A model generated the notes under the pieces. The model was not told where the DNA came from and searched no databases. It worked only from the letters and a program-made list of their open reading frames with translations. The position numbers and the translations under genes are program-made. 64,000 nt of DNA from UBA1672 sp050633325. GTDB taxonomy: Bacteria; Pseudomonadota; Alphaproteobacteria; Micavibrionales; Micavibrionaceae. The stretch spans positions 194,450 to 258,449 of the forward strand of contig JBOEGH010000002.1 of assembly GCA_050633325.1 (NCBI GenBank), read 5' to 3'. How positions within the stretch are numbered: position 1 is the first letter of the stretch; the number at the start of each line of letters is the position of its first letter. Positions 9,338-18,906 of the stretch are shown in pieces.

Positions 9338-10498
9338 TTGAACATGAAAATATTTATGATTGCCGGTGAGAGTTCAGGGGATGCGCTAGGTGCTCCTTTA
9401 ATTAGAGCATTAAAAGATCAGTATGGTGATGACGTTGAATGCTTGGGTGTTGGTGGACCACTGATGAGGGAAGCTGGTTTTGATGAGCTTCTTCCTCTGG
9501 ATCAAATTTCAGTGATTGGGATTTGGGAGGTAATACCTAAGCTGCCGCGTCTGTTGAAGTTAAATAAGTCAATCGTTGAAGAAATTGAAAAGCAAAAGCC
9601 TGATGTCGTTATAACTATCGACTTCCCTGATTTTAACTTTATTTTGGCTAAATCCCTTAAAAAGCGCGGTATATATAAAGGCAAATTAATACATTATGTT
9701 GCGCCAAGTGTTTGGGCGTGGCGTCCCGGGCGCGCAAAAAAGATAGCAGGTTTTATGGACGCTATGATGTGCTTGTTCCCTATGGAGGTTGAGTTCTTTA
9801 CTAAGCATGGGATGCAAGCCGCCCACGTTGGACACCCATTAGTAATGAGCGATTCAAAAAATGCTACGGGAAACCTGTTCAGAGAGGAAAACAGCATTCC
9901 TAAAGATGCTAAGGCTATTGGGCTTTTCTTTGGTAGCCGTGAAAGTGAATTAAAGAAGCTAAGCGGAACGATAAAGGAAGCTGCACTGATAGTTAACGAT
10001 ATCGAAGAGAATATACATATTATTGCCCCAACATTACCTAATTTGGAATATAATGTTCAAAAAATGTTGGAAGACTTTAATCTTCCTATTTATGTTGTTT
10101 CTAATCCTGAGATGAAGTGGGAGGCGATAAAGGCATGTAATGTTGCCATATCTGTTTCTGGAACTATGGGGTTGGAGCTAGCTTATGCTGGTATTCCGCA
10201 TACGATTGCTTACAAGGTAAATTCATTAACAGGAATTATGTTGCGTGTAATGGCAAAGGTTAAGTATGCGCATTTAGCAAACATACTGCTTGATAAGCCT
10301 ATTGTTCCTGAATGTATACAAGGGAAGTGCACATCGAATAATATCGCGAAAGAGGCTCTTGAATTACTTCAGAGCAAAGAAAAAATGGATGAGCAAAAAG
10401 ATGCCTTCCTCGCTTTGGGAGAGATACTGGGCGATAATAACTCTATGACACCATCTCAGCGTGCAGTTGAGTTTATAGGTAAAATTGTGAACAAGTAA
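9338..10498 (+). CDS. lpxB: Lipid-A-disaccharide synthase LpxB
   Basis: GT19 glycosyltransferase that condenses lipid X with UDP-diacylglucosamine. The 386-residue protein has the family start IFMIAGESSGDALGA, then VAPSVWAWRPGRAKKI and SVSGTMGLELAYAGIP. The start is ambiguous. TTG at 9338 is 6 bases after GAGGG (9327-9331), while ATG at 9344 is 12 bases after it. I keep the TTG because of spacing; the difference is two residues. It ends the lipid A cluster, with a strong hairpin across its stop codon. Confidence 0.94.
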   Translation: MNMKIFMIAGESSGDALGAPLIRALKDQYGDDVECLGVGGPLMREAGFDELLPLDQISVIGIWEVIPKLPRLLKLNKSIVEEIEKQKPDVVITIDFPDFNFILAKSLKKRGIYKGKLIHYVAPSVWAWRPGRAKKIAGFMDAMMCLFPMEVEFFTKHGMQAAHVGHPLVMSDSKNATGNLFREENSIPKDAKAIGLFFGSRESELKKLSGTIKEAALIVNDIEENIHIIAPTLPNLEYNVQKMLEDFNLPIYVVSNPEMKWEAIKACNVAISVSGTMGLELAYAGIPHTIAYKVNSLTGIMLRVMAKVKYAHLANILLDKPIVPECIQGKCTSNNIAKEALELLQSKEKMDEQKDAFLALGEILGDNNSMTPSQRAVEFIGKIVNK

Positions 10499-10525
10499 TT
10501 ATTATAAATTACTTGTTCTTATTTA
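10489..10525. terminator. Bidirectional terminator between lpxB and gltA
   Basis: A perfect 12-bp inverted repeat, GAACAAGTAATT (10489-10500) and AATTACTTGTTC (10507-10518), has a 6-base loop. A T-rich tract lies on the plus side and an A-rich stretch before the stem serves the minus side. The left arm contains the lpxB stop codon, and the right arm lies 20 bp beyond the gltA stop. It fits the convergent lpxB/gltA pair. Confidence 0.75.
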
Positions 10526-10537
10526 ATGTAATGAGTT

Positions 10538-11848
10538 CTACCTGTCTTCAAGGTCCACATAGGGCCTTTGTTCAGGGCCGGTATATAGTTGTCTTGGACG
10601 GCCAATTCTTAATGCTGGTTCTTCAACCATTTCTTTCCATTGTGAGACCCAGCCAACTGTACGGGCAACTGCGAATAAAACAGTAAACATACTGGTTGGA
10701 AAGCCCATGGCCTTTAAGATTATACCGGAATAAAAGTCAACATTCGGGAAGAGTTTTCTATCTACGAAGTAGGGGTCTTCAAGTGCTATTCTCTCAAGCT
10801 CCATTGCCAATTTTAATCGTGGATCAGATACACCTAAATCTTCAAGAACCTCATCACAAGCGGCTTTTAACACATTTGCGCGTGGATCAAAGTTTTTATA
10901 CACACGATGACCAAAGCCCATAAGCCTGAATGGGTCATCTTTATCTTTTGCGCGCTCAATAAATTCAGGGATGTTTTCAACGCTGCCTATTTGATCTAAC
11001 ATCTCCAGAACAGCTTGATTAGCGCCACCATGACTTGGCCCCCATAGACAAGCAATACCAGCAGAAACACAGGCAAAAGGGTTCGCTTGAGATGATCCGG
11101 CAAGTCGTACTGTGGATGTTGATGCATTTTGTTCATGATCGGCATGGAGTATAAATATTTTATCCATCGCTCTTGCCAAAACCGGATTAACTTTATATGG
11201 CTCTGCCGGAACAGCAAAACACATATATAGGAAGTTTTCAGAAAATGATAAGTCATTGCGCGGATACATAAATGGCTGACCAATAGAATATTTATGTGTC
11301 ATGGCTGCAAGTGTGGCAACCTTGGCGATCAGTCTATGCGCCGATACTTGCCTTTGTTTTGGGTCATGTATATCTAATGAGTCATGATAAAATGCAGATA
11401 GAGCACCAACTACGCCACACATAATGGCCATTGGATGTGCATCGCGTCTAAATCCACGATAAAAGAAGTTAACTTGCTCGTCGACCATCGTGTGATATGT
11501 TATTTCATGTTCGAATGTTTCTTTTTCTTGTTGATTAGGTAGGTCGCCGTTCAAAAGTAAATGACAAACTTCCATGAAATCACTTTTTTCTGCAAGGTCG
11601 GCTATGTCGTACCCTCTATGCTGTAGAATACCTTTTTCACCATCAATGAAAGTAAGCCTGGATTTACAGCTTCCTGTGGCGGTGAAGCTAGGGTCAAATG
11701 TAAAATGTCCGGTTTGTGCGTAGAGCTTTCTTATGTCTAAAACAGGTGGTCCGTCTGTACCCTCTAATACCGGTAATTTAACACCTTCGCCAGTTTGGTC
11801 ATTGGTTAGGGTGAATGTTCTATCTGTTTTTTGCTTCTGCGTCGTCAT
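10538..11848 (-). CDS. gltA: Citrate synthase (type II)
   Basis: TCA-cycle enzyme condensing acetyl-CoA and oxaloacetate. At 436 residues it is the long, hexameric, NADH-regulated kind, with the N-terminal beta region ending in LTFIDGEKGILQHRGYDI. Active-site segments are visible: LHADHEQNASTSTVR, WGPSHGGANQAVLEML, and MGFGHRVYKNFDPRA. AAGGA lies 10 bases before its ATG. It is on the same strand as gltX but separated by about 176 bp, so it probably has its own promoter. Confidence 0.97.
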   Translation of the reverse strand: MTTQKQKTDRTFTLTNDQTGEGVKLPVLEGTDGPPVLDIRKLYAQTGHFTFDPSFTATGSCKSRLTFIDGEKGILQHRGYDIADLAEKSDFMEVCHLLLNGDLPNQQEKETFEHEITYHTMVDEQVNFFYRGFRRDAHPMAIMCGVVGALSAFYHDSLDIHDPKQRQVSAHRLIAKVATLAAMTHKYSIGQPFMYPRNDLSFSENFLYMCFAVPAEPYKVNPVLARAMDKIFILHADHEQNASTSTVRLAGSSQANPFACVSAGIACLWGPSHGGANQAVLEMLDQIGSVENIPEFIERAKDKDDPFRLMGFGHRVYKNFDPRANVLKAACDEVLEDLGVSDPRLKLAMELERIALEDPYFVDRKLFPNVDFYSGIILKAMGFPTSMFTVLFAVARTVGWVSQWKEMVEEPALRIGRPRQLYTGPEQRPYVDLEDR

Positions 11849-12024
11849 GGCTATATATCCTTGGCAATATTATTTAGGGGTATTGTAATTAACAGTTACG
11901 CAGAATTTATTTTGTAGATGTTTTGTTGCCACGGAATATGGCATCAGGAAGGGGTGTCACTAGGACATTACAATGATAGTATAAAAAGCTCTCTTCATCA
12001 ATGGTATAGTGAAAATGTGCTAGC

Positions 12025-13428
12025 TTATCTATTTAAAGCAAAATTTATGCGCTTACATACTTCTTCTATGCCAAGTATTTCTGCCGCATGGAAGATTGAT
12101 GGGGAAACAGTAGTACCTGTTAATGCTGCACGCAATGGCATGGCGACCTTACCCAATTTACCATTTGTATGATCGTGGGCAATTGATTTACATATTTCCT
12201 GAACTTTATCAGCGTTAATCGAACTTTCCGCCTCGAATGCGGAAATAATTGCCTTTAAAACTTCATCAGAACCATCCAAGTTTTTCAGTGCTTTATCATC
12301 AAAACCATATGGTGTTGAACGTGTATAAAATATAGATTCATCAACGAATTGCAACAATGTTTTGGATCGCGACTTTAACTCATCTATACCTTGTGAGATT
12401 CTTTGTTTTCCTGTTTCGTCAGGTTCTATGCCATGGCGCTCTAAATAGAATGGAGTGGCTTGTTTTATTAACTCTTCCGCACTGCTTTCATTTATGTAAT
12501 GTGCGTTTAAGCTATCTAATTTGGCGAAATCAAATTTAGAAGGAGCTTTGCCAATGTTTTCTAAATTGAACCACTCAATCGCTTTGTCGCGTGGTATAAT
12601 CTCATCATCCCCATGAGACCAACCAAGGCGCAACAGATAATTAAGTAAGGCCTCTGGAAGATAACCCATATCTCTGAATTCTTGAATGCTTTGCGCTCCG
12701 TGACGTTTGGAGAATTTGCCTCCATCAGCGCCGTGTATCAGTGGGGCATGCGCAAATGTTGGTACATCCCAACTCATTGCATCAAATATTACTTTTTGTC
12801 TGAATGTATTATTTAAATGATCGTCACCGCGAATTATATGTGTAATTCCCATATCAAAATCATCAACAACAACAGATAACATATATGTAGGAGTACCATC
12901 ACTGCGTAGAATGATAAAGTCATCAAGCTGGTCGTTAGAAACACGAACCTCTCCTTGTATTTTATCATTGATAACTGTTTCACCTTCTAATGGGGCTTTT
13001 ATTCGAACCACAGGTTTTACATCAGCAGGTATTTCCTTGTTTGATGCATCTCTCCAACGTCGATCATAAAATGTTTTTTTACCTTCTGTGCGTGCTTTTT
13101 CACGCATTTCATCTAATTCTTCAGGGCTGCAATAGCAATAATATGCTTGCCCTTTTGCAATCATTTCATTTGCTATTTCTGTGTGGCGATCCAGTCTTGA
13201 GAATTGTGATAAAACCTCACCATCATAATTAAGACCAAGCCACTCAAGCCCATCCATTATTGCCGCTACTGCTTCTTCTGAGTGGCGTTTTCTGTCTGTG
13301 TCTTCAATTCTAACAACAAATTCACCGCCCTGGTTTCTTGCATATAGCCAGTTTAAAATGGCAGTTCTTGCATTACCAACATGCATAAATCCTGTAGGGG
13401 AAGGGGGGAAACGTGTTACAACAGTCAT
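12025..13428 (-). CDS. gltX: Glutamyl-tRNA synthetase
   Basis: Class I aminoacyl-tRNA synthetase charging tRNA-Glu. I start at the ATG at 13428 (MTVVTRFPPSPTG), giving 467 residues, since the longer frame adds 23 non-conserved residues. AAGG lies about 9 bases before this ATG. The HIGH-like motif is FMHVGNARTA, the KMSKS-like motif is KFSKRHG, and IRGDDHLNNT is also typical. It is divergent from comEC. Whether it also charges tRNA-Gln, as in many alphaproteobacteria, cannot be told without seeing gatCAB. Confidence 0.95.
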   Translation of the reverse strand: MTVVTRFPPSPTGFMHVGNARTAILNWLYARNQGGEFVVRIEDTDRKRHSEEAVAAIMDGLEWLGLNYDGEVLSQFSRLDRHTEIANEMIAKGQAYYCYCSPEELDEMREKARTEGKKTFYDRRWRDASNKEIPADVKPVVRIKAPLEGETVINDKIQGEVRVSNDQLDDFIILRSDGTPTYMLSVVVDDFDMGITHIIRGDDHLNNTFRQKVIFDAMSWDVPTFAHAPLIHGADGGKFSKRHGAQSIQEFRDMGYLPEALLNYLLRLGWSHGDDEIIPRDKAIEWFNLENIGKAPSKFDFAKLDSLNAHYINESSAEELIKQATPFYLERHGIEPDETGKQRISQGIDELKSRSKTLLQFVDESIFYTRSTPYGFDDKALKNLDGSDEVLKAIISAFEAESSINADKVQEICKSIAHDHTNGKLGKVAMPLRAALTGTTVSPSIFHAAEILGIEEVCKRINFALNR

Positions 13429-13477
13429 AATTATTTGCCTTACATTAATACAGATCACATAATCTGGGGACACTAAC

Positions 13478-15658
13478 ATGCAAAATGCCGCAGGCATAGA
13501 TCATAGAACGGAAAGGGGAGGATTTTTTTTAAGCTCTAATCGTTTTGTTTCTTGCATGGAGCATATAATTTATGTGCAAAAAGAAAATATGTTTCTATGG
13601 GTGCCTGTGTTTTTCGCACTTGGAGTTGGCTTATACTTTTCCCTTCCTTTTGAACCACCGTTAATTTTGTGTGTTTTCATACTTCTTTTTTGGGGGGCTG
13701 TTCACGTCCTTATAAGGCCTTTGATCTATGGTGGGGTTATTGGTAAGGTAATTGTTTACATATCATTGATCATATTGTTGTTTTTGTCTGGGATGACAAC
13801 GTCAACGCTACGAAATGCAGTAGTTAACACTACAATATTAGATAAAAAAATTGGGCCGGTTACCGTAATTGGTGATATCGAATATATAGAGGAATTAGGT
13901 GAGCCTAAAGGGAGCAGGATTACTCTATCTAGTTTGGTTATTGAGGGAGTTGATGAGGGCAAGACCCCTCGTAAGGTTCGACTACAGTTACGTACCGATA
14001 ATAACATTAAAATAGGGCAGAGGATTAAGGTTCTGGCTTTGTTGAATCCGCCATCTGCACCCCTGTTTCCTGACGGTTTTGACTTTAGGCGCTATCTTTA
14101 TTTCAAGGGGATAGGTGCAGTAGGGTTTATATATAATCAGCCAGAGTTGATTGTTGATAAGGGCAATAATGACTTGCTGAATATTGAATCTATTCGACAC
14201 AATATAGCGTTAAAAATCAAAAATAGCTTACAATCATCAAACGCAAGCATAGCTTTGGCACTTATAGTTGGCCAAAAAAGTGCAATATCAGAGGGCGACC
14301 GTAACGCTATTCGTGATGCTGGTCTGGCTCATATGTTGGCTATATCGGGATTGCATGTAGGTATAGTAGCCAGCGTGTTCTTTTTCTTTATAAGATTGTT
14401 GTTGGTTTCCATTCCCGGTGTCTCTTTGCATTACCCAGTGAAAAAAATAGCTGCGGTTATGTCTTTATTAATCGCTGTATTCTATATGATGATAGCGGGG
14501 GCAACTATACCAACTCAACGTGCTGTTATGATGATTGCCATTGTGTTTTTAGCGGTAATATTGGATCGTTCACCCATTTCTTTACGGCTTGTGGCTTTTT
14601 CTGCATTGTTTGTGTTGATATGCGCCCCCGAGAGCCTAATGTCGGCAAGCTTTCACATGTCGTTTGCCGCTGTAACATGTTTGATATATTTTTACGATGT
14701 TACACGTAAATATTGGATGGTATGGTATAAGAAGAAAGGGTGGTATAGAAAGATATCCCTTTATTTTATAAGTGTTTGCATTACCACTTTAATAGCAAGC
14801 TTAGCCACCGCACCTTTCGCTTTGTACCATTTTGGTCAAGTTTCATATTTGGGTTCTCTGGCCAATTTTGCTGCTGTCCCTTTGTTGGCATTTTTTATTA
14901 TGCCATTTGCAATAATAAGCTTGGTCGCCATGCCTTTTGATCTGGAATATTGGCCATTGCAAGTGGTGGGCATTGGTGTTGATTATATGATGGATATATC
15001 TTATTGGGCATCATCCTTGCCCGCCTCAGTTATACGGGTATCATCTTGGGGATTTTTGCCGTTTATAATTATGGTTTTATCCTGCCTGTTTATGGTTTTG
15101 TGGAAAGGGTGGGGAAAACTTATTGCTATTCCGTTTTTCGCGCTTTCTTTGTTTATGTCTAGTTTTCAGGATCACCCTGATATATTGATTTCGTCATCTC
15201 ACAAGCTATTTGGATTCAAAGGTGCTTATGGATTATATGTATCCACCAGAAGAACTGATAGATTTGTGTTGCACAACTGGGAAAGGTTTTATGGGCAAAA
15301 GAAAAAATCTGCTGTTTTGCTGCCCAGCAAAGGTGGGACTAAAAAAAGCAATGATGAATTTTATAGATGCGGCGAGGAGGGGTGTCGTTTTGTAGTTAAT
15401 GGTCACAAAGTATCATTTGCACGTAATCCTTATATATTAAGTGCAGAATGTGGTTGGGCGGATGTGTTGATTTCAGTTAAGCCCGTACCATATCAATACA
15501 AAAAACTATGTAATGCTAAAACAATTATTGATAAATTTGATAGCTGGAGTAATGGAGCTCACGCATTGTGGTTAGAAAATGGTGATTTACGAATCAGTAA
15601 CGTTGCTCAGACCACCTCTGGTCGCCCGTGGTCTGCTTATGATTACAGTAAAAATTAA
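13478..15658 (+). CDS. comEC: ComEC/Rec2-type DNA uptake channel protein
   Basis: Polytopic inner-membrane protein expected to pass single-stranded DNA into the cytoplasm during transformation. The 726-residue product has an N-terminal DUF4131/OB-like region (about 90-210) and the competence-domain signature DAGLAHMLAISGLHVGIVAS (about residue 280). Many membrane helices follow, to about residue 560. The C-terminal part is short and ends in GRPWSAYD, as in alphaproteobacterial versions. No metallo-beta-lactamase HxHxDH motif is seen. The start is uncertain: ATG 13478 or ATG 13556. The gene is convergent with lexA. Confidence 0.87.
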   Translation: MQNAAGIDHRTERGGFFLSSNRFVSCMEHIIYVQKENMFLWVPVFFALGVGLYFSLPFEPPLILCVFILLFWGAVHVLIRPLIYGGVIGKVIVYISLIILLFLSGMTTSTLRNAVVNTTILDKKIGPVTVIGDIEYIEELGEPKGSRITLSSLVIEGVDEGKTPRKVRLQLRTDNNIKIGQRIKVLALLNPPSAPLFPDGFDFRRYLYFKGIGAVGFIYNQPELIVDKGNNDLLNIESIRHNIALKIKNSLQSSNASIALALIVGQKSAISEGDRNAIRDAGLAHMLAISGLHVGIVASVFFFFIRLLLVSIPGVSLHYPVKKIAAVMSLLIAVFYMMIAGATIPTQRAVMMIAIVFLAVILDRSPISLRLVAFSALFVLICAPESLMSASFHMSFAAVTCLIYFYDVTRKYWMVWYKKKGWYRKISLYFISVCITTLIASLATAPFALYHFGQVSYLGSLANFAAVPLLAFFIMPFAIISLVAMPFDLEYWPLQVVGIGVDYMMDISYWASSLPASVIRVSSWGFLPFIIMVLSCLFMVLWKGWGKLIAIPFFALSLFMSSFQDHPDILISSSHKLFGFKGAYGLYVSTRRTDRFVLHNWERFYGQKKKSAVLLPSKGGTKKSNDEFYRCGEEGCRFVVNGHKVSFARNPYILSAECGWADVLISVKPVPYQYKKLCNAKTIIDKFDSWSNGAHALWLENGDLRISNVAQTTSGRPWSAYDYSKN

Positions 15659-15686
15659 AAATGCATAGGTGGTTGTCTGCCGAATT

Positions 15687-16373
15687 TTAGTGATAGCTTC
15701 GTAATAAGCTAGCTAAACGTCCCTGTATTTTTACACGTTCAGGTTCTAATATTTGTGGTTCATAATCATCATTTTCAGGCTCTAACACTATTTTATTTCC
15801 CGCGCGCCTTAATCTTTTTAGTGTAACTTCTTCGTCATCTACTAGCGCTACTATTATTGTGCCGTTTTCGGCGCTGTCACATCTTTGTATTATTACTGTG
15901 TCTTGATCATGTATTCCTGCCTTTATCATCGAGTCACCATCAACGCTTAATGCATAGTGATCACCATATCCTACAAAACCTTGTGGTACTTGGATTGCCT
16001 CACCCTCGTTGCGTATTGCTTCTATTGGTGTTCCTGCTGCAATGCGTCCGTATAATGGTATTTCATCAAGAGCAGCAAATCCAGCAGCCTCGTGCGTAGC
16101 GGTTATTTCTGCAGATACTTGTGCAAGTGTACTGTTTTCGCCGTTATTAGGCTTAAATCCCTCGGGCAGCCTTTTTATTTGCAATGCACGTGCGCGGTGA
16201 GGTAGGCGCTCTATATATCCTCTTTCAACAAGTGCAGATATAAGACGATGAATTCCCGATTTTGATTTAAGGCCGAGGGCATTTTTCATTTCTTCAAATG
16301 ACGGGGGTATATCATCATCTGACATTTTTTCATGTATATATAGTAATAAGTCTTTCTGTTTTTTGGTCAACAT
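15687..16373 (-). CDS. lexA: SOS repressor LexA
   Basis: Transcriptional repressor of the DNA-damage response that cleaves itself when RecA is activated. The 228-residue protein has an N-terminal winged helix (1-65). The self-cleavage bond is Ala113-Gly114 in GRIAAGTP. The catalytic dyad is Ser148 (VDGDSMIKAG) and Lys186 (EEVTLKRL). Its own promoter holds a GTTC-N7-GTTC box, which supports autoregulation. It lies just after trpC, a common alphaproteobacterial neighbourhood, but without the moaC and moeA genes often found between them. Confidence 0.97.
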   Translation of the reverse strand: MLTKKQKDLLLYIHEKMSDDDIPPSFEEMKNALGLKSKSGIHRLISALVERGYIERLPHRARALQIKRLPEGFKPNNGENSTLAQVSAEITATHEAAGFAALDEIPLYGRIAAGTPIEAIRNEGEAIQVPQGFVGYGDHYALSVDGDSMIKAGIHDQDTVIIQRCDSAENGTIIVALVDDEEVTLKRLRRAGNKIVLEPENDDYEPQILEPERVKIQGRLASLLRSYH

Positions 16374-16414
16374 AGTTGGTAAAATCCTATCCTAGGTATT
16401 TATATACACTATTT

Positions 16415-16429
16415 GTTCTAGTTTAGTTC
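16415..16429 (-). promoter_or_regulatory. LexA box (GTTC-N7-GTTC)
   Basis: On the plus strand GTTC (16415-16418), TAGTTTA, GTTC (16426-16429) forms the direct-repeat LexA site known from alphaproteobacteria. It lies 42 bp upstream of lexA and overlaps the predicted -10 and spacer, as needed for repression of lexA by its own product. Confidence 0.85.
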
Positions 16430-16443
16430 GCTGTTTGTGTCAA
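16415..16443 (-). promoter_or_regulatory. lexA sigma-70 promoter
   Basis: On the minus strand TTGACA (16443-16438) is a perfect -35 box. A 17-base spacer follows, then TAGAAC (16420-16415) as a weaker -10. The LexA box covers the -10 and most of the spacer. The start codon is about 40 bases downstream. Confidence 0.7.
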
Positions 16444-16455
16444 GGTGGGTGAGCG

Positions 16456-17235
16456 TTATTTGCCCAAAAGATCGTGTACCGCTGATTTTATATTATCTTG
16501 CCTCATCAAGCTTTCACCGACAAGAAAGCCTTCATACCCAACATTTTTTAAATTTTCTATGGTATCGTTAGATGATATACCACTTTCTGATATTTTATAT
16601 GTTGTTGATGGTATGTTCATTGAAAGTTCGATTGATGTTTTTACGTCAACTTCTAGTGTTTTAAGGTTTCTGTTGTTAACGCCAAGCATCATAGGATTTA
16701 GCATCAGTGCGTTTTCTAATTCCTCAAGGTTATGCACCTCAACCAAAACATCCATTCCAAGGCTAACGGCAGTTTCGTATAAGTCACGTGCCATTCCGCT
16801 GTCTAGTGCGGCGATGATAAGTAAAATGCAATCTGCGCCCAAAGCACGTGATTCATATATTTGGTATGGCTCAATCATAAAATCCTTACGAAGAACCGGC
16901 ATATCAACGCTTTTCTTTATATCTACCAGAAAATCATCATGTCCTTGAAAATATGGTTCATCAGTTAGAACAGAAAGACAAGTTGCCCCAGCTTCTTTAT
17001 AAGTTTTGGCAATCTCAATGGGTGAGAAATCTTCTCTTATTACACCCTTGCTAGGTGACGCTTTCTTGACCTCAGTTATAATGGCTGTGCCATCGGCGCG
17101 CTTCATTTTACTAATAAATCCACAAGGTAAAGGCTTTTCAGAGACCATATACTGTAAATCAGCCAAGGTGCGTAAAGATTTTTTGTATGTAATATGTTCT
17201 TTTTTGCGATTACATATTTGTTCCAGCATACTCAC
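16456..17235 (-). CDS. trpC: Indole-3-glycerol phosphate synthase
   Basis: TIM-barrel enzyme that closes the indole ring in tryptophan synthesis. The 259-residue protein shows IITEVKKASPSKGVI near residue 55, PVLRKDFMIEPYQIYESRA near 115, GVNNRNLKTLEVD, and the phosphate-binding end GFLVGESLMR. It overlaps trpD by 4 bp (ATGA), so translation is coupled. This is a single-function protein with no TrpF fusion. Confidence 0.97.
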   Translation of the reverse strand: MSMLEQICNRKKEHITYKKSLRTLADLQYMVSEKPLPCGFISKMKRADGTAIITEVKKASPSKGVIREDFSPIEIAKTYKEAGATCLSVLTDEPYFQGHDDFLVDIKKSVDMPVLRKDFMIEPYQIYESRALGADCILLIIAALDSGMARDLYETAVSLGMDVLVEVHNLEELENALMLNPMMLGVNNRNLKTLEVDVKTSIELSMNIPSTTYKISESGISSNDTIENLKNVGYEGFLVGESLMRQDNIKSAVHDLLGK

Positions 17236-18257
17236 TTTTGCATGTCTCCGTTATTTTGTGTGAAATCTCTGTATTCTTTGAATATTGAGTATGCTTTGCC
17301 ACTGTCTATAACAGCCCTAGCGGTATTAGCGGCATCTAAAAGATTGCCCTCTTTACCTGAGATCATCAATACGGCAGCAGTATTTGCAATAACGATATCT
17401 TTATAGGCGTTACATTTACCGTTCAAAATTTCTTTTAACGCATTAGCGTTGGTTTCAGGAGACCCACCGATAAGGTCGGAAGCTTTGCTTTTCTCTAATC
17501 CAAAGCTTTCCGGTGTTAAGGTCTCTTCGGTGATATTACCGTTATCAAGCTTTGCTACATAGGTATCACCTGTGGTGGTTATTTCATCCAGGCCATCAGA
17601 TCCGTGCACTATCCACGCTTTTTTTGTTCCCAGATTATTCAGAACCTCGGCTATTGGTACAACAAGATCACGGTCAAATACGCCCAATAGTTGGAATTTT
17701 GTTTTTGCGGGATTTGCAAGTGGACCTAATATATTAAATATAGTGCGAGTTTTCATGGATTTACGCGCATTTGCAACATGCTTCATCGCCCCGTGATGTC
17801 TAGGCGCCATAAGAAATGCAAAATTATATTTAACTAATGCTTCCTCCAGTTTTTCTTGTGTGACGTTAAGGTTTATTTCCAACGCTTCTAATACGTCTGC
17901 TGCTCCTGATTTAGAGCTGGCGCTGCGGTTACCATGTTTCGCAATTGGTACTCCACATGCTGCTGATACTATAGCTACAGCGGTGGATATGTTATATGTC
18001 CCTGACTTGTCGCCGCCAGTGCCACAGCAATCGACAGAATTTTCAGGCGCACTTATAGCCAGTGCTTTTTCGCGCATTACTTTTGCTGCGCCTGTGATTT
18101 CGCTAATACTCTCTCTACGGTTTGATAGGTGGGTTAGAAATTCTACGATTTCGTCATCACTCCAATTTCCGTCCATTATATCCGACATAGCGCGACGCAT
18201 CTCATCCTCATCAAGGATTTTGCCGTTTTCTAATTGTCTTATAATATCGCTAATCAT
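17232..18257 (-). CDS. trpD: Anthranilate phosphoribosyltransferase
   Basis: Transfers phosphoribose from PRPP to anthranilate. The 341-residue protein has the diagnostic glycine-rich loop CCGTGGDKSGTYNISTAVA, then KHGNRSASSKSGAADVLEAL, and the conserved NILGPLANPAKTKFQLLGV. It overlaps trpG upstream and trpC downstream by 4 bp each, forming a tight trpG-trpD-trpC unit. Confidence 0.97.
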   Translation of the reverse strand: MISDIIRQLENGKILDEDEMRRAMSDIMDGNWSDDEIVEFLTHLSNRRESISEITGAAKVMREKALAISAPENSVDCCGTGGDKSGTYNISTAVAIVSAACGVPIAKHGNRSASSKSGAADVLEALEINLNVTQEKLEEALVKYNFAFLMAPRHHGAMKHVANARKSMKTRTIFNILGPLANPAKTKFQLLGVFDRDLVVPIAEVLNNLGTKKAWIVHGSDGLDEITTTGDTYVAKLDNGNITEETLTPESFGLEKSKASDLIGGSPETNANALKEILNGKCNAYKDIVIANTAAVLMISGKEGNLLDAANTARAVIDSGKAYSIFKEYRDFTQNNGDMQK

Positions 18258-18826
18258 CTCGTTAACCTGACAAAGTTTTCCAATAAATCATGACCGTGTT
18301 CTGTTGCAATACTTTCTGGGTGGAATTGAACACCGTGAATAGGTTTTTCTTTATGTGATAGTGCCATTATAATACCGTCTTCCGTCTCGGCGGTAATTTC
18401 CAAACATTCTGGCAAGCTTTCCCTTTCAACTATAAGAGAATGGTAACGCGTTATTGTGTAAGGCGAGGGGATGTTTTTGAATATAGCGCCGTTATTGTGT
18501 TTTATTTCAGATGTTTTTCCATGTAGAGGCTCAGGCGCGCGTATAATCCGTCCTCCTAAGGCTTGTGCAATTGATTGATGTCCCAAACATACTCCGAATA
18601 GTGGGATGTCATTCTTTTCTGCCAATGCAACAATGTCTAGGCAGATGCCTGCATTATTAGGGTCACTGGGACCCGGAGATATTAGTATCCCGTCGGGATT
18701 TTCATCTATAATTTTTTGTGCTGAAACTTCATCATTTCGGTATATTTTAGTATCCGATTTCAAATCTCCAAGATATTGAACCAGATTGAATGTGAAGCTG
18801 TCGTAATTATCTATTAATGTAATCAT
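18254..18826 (-). CDS. trpG: Anthranilate/aminodeoxychorismate synthase glutaminase subunit
   Basis: Class I glutamine amidotransferase supplying ammonia to TrpE. The 190-residue protein has the catalytic cysteine in LFGVCLGHQSIAQALGG, the oxyanion motif LISPGPSDPNNAG, and the His-Glu pair in GVQFHPESIATEHG. It is first in trpGDC and is transcribed away from the polysaccharide deacetylase gene. No pabA was seen in this window, so it may also serve folate synthesis. Confidence 0.95.
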   Translation of the reverse strand: MITLIDNYDSFTFNLVQYLGDLKSDTKIYRNDEVSAQKIIDENPDGILISPGPSDPNNAGICLDIVALAEKNDIPLFGVCLGHQSIAQALGGRIIRAPEPLHGKTSEIKHNNGAIFKNIPSPYTITRYHSLIVERESLPECLEITAETEDGIIMALSHKEKPIHGVQFHPESIATEHGHDLLENFVRLTR

Positions 18827-18906
18827 GGATTTGTTATGCCGTTCTGTGCTAGAAAAAGCAAGTATATAGAAGACCCTTATTTTAATGATCTGAGTTTAAT
18901 GAGTAA

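Noticed and set aside
11918..12172. 84-residue plus-strand frame between gltA and gltX
   Set aside because: More than half lies antisense to the gltX 3' end and it has no ribosome-binding site or recognisable motif.
13478..13555. Overlap of comEC with a longer gltX (start at 13497)
   Set aside because: The longer gltX start adds 23 unconserved residues, and the ATG at 13428 has a better ribosome-binding site and the family start; the overlap disappears.
16445..16948. 167-residue plus-strand frame opposite trpC
   Set aside because: It is entirely antisense to a well-conserved trpC, and its composition is what a mirrored AT-rich gene gives.
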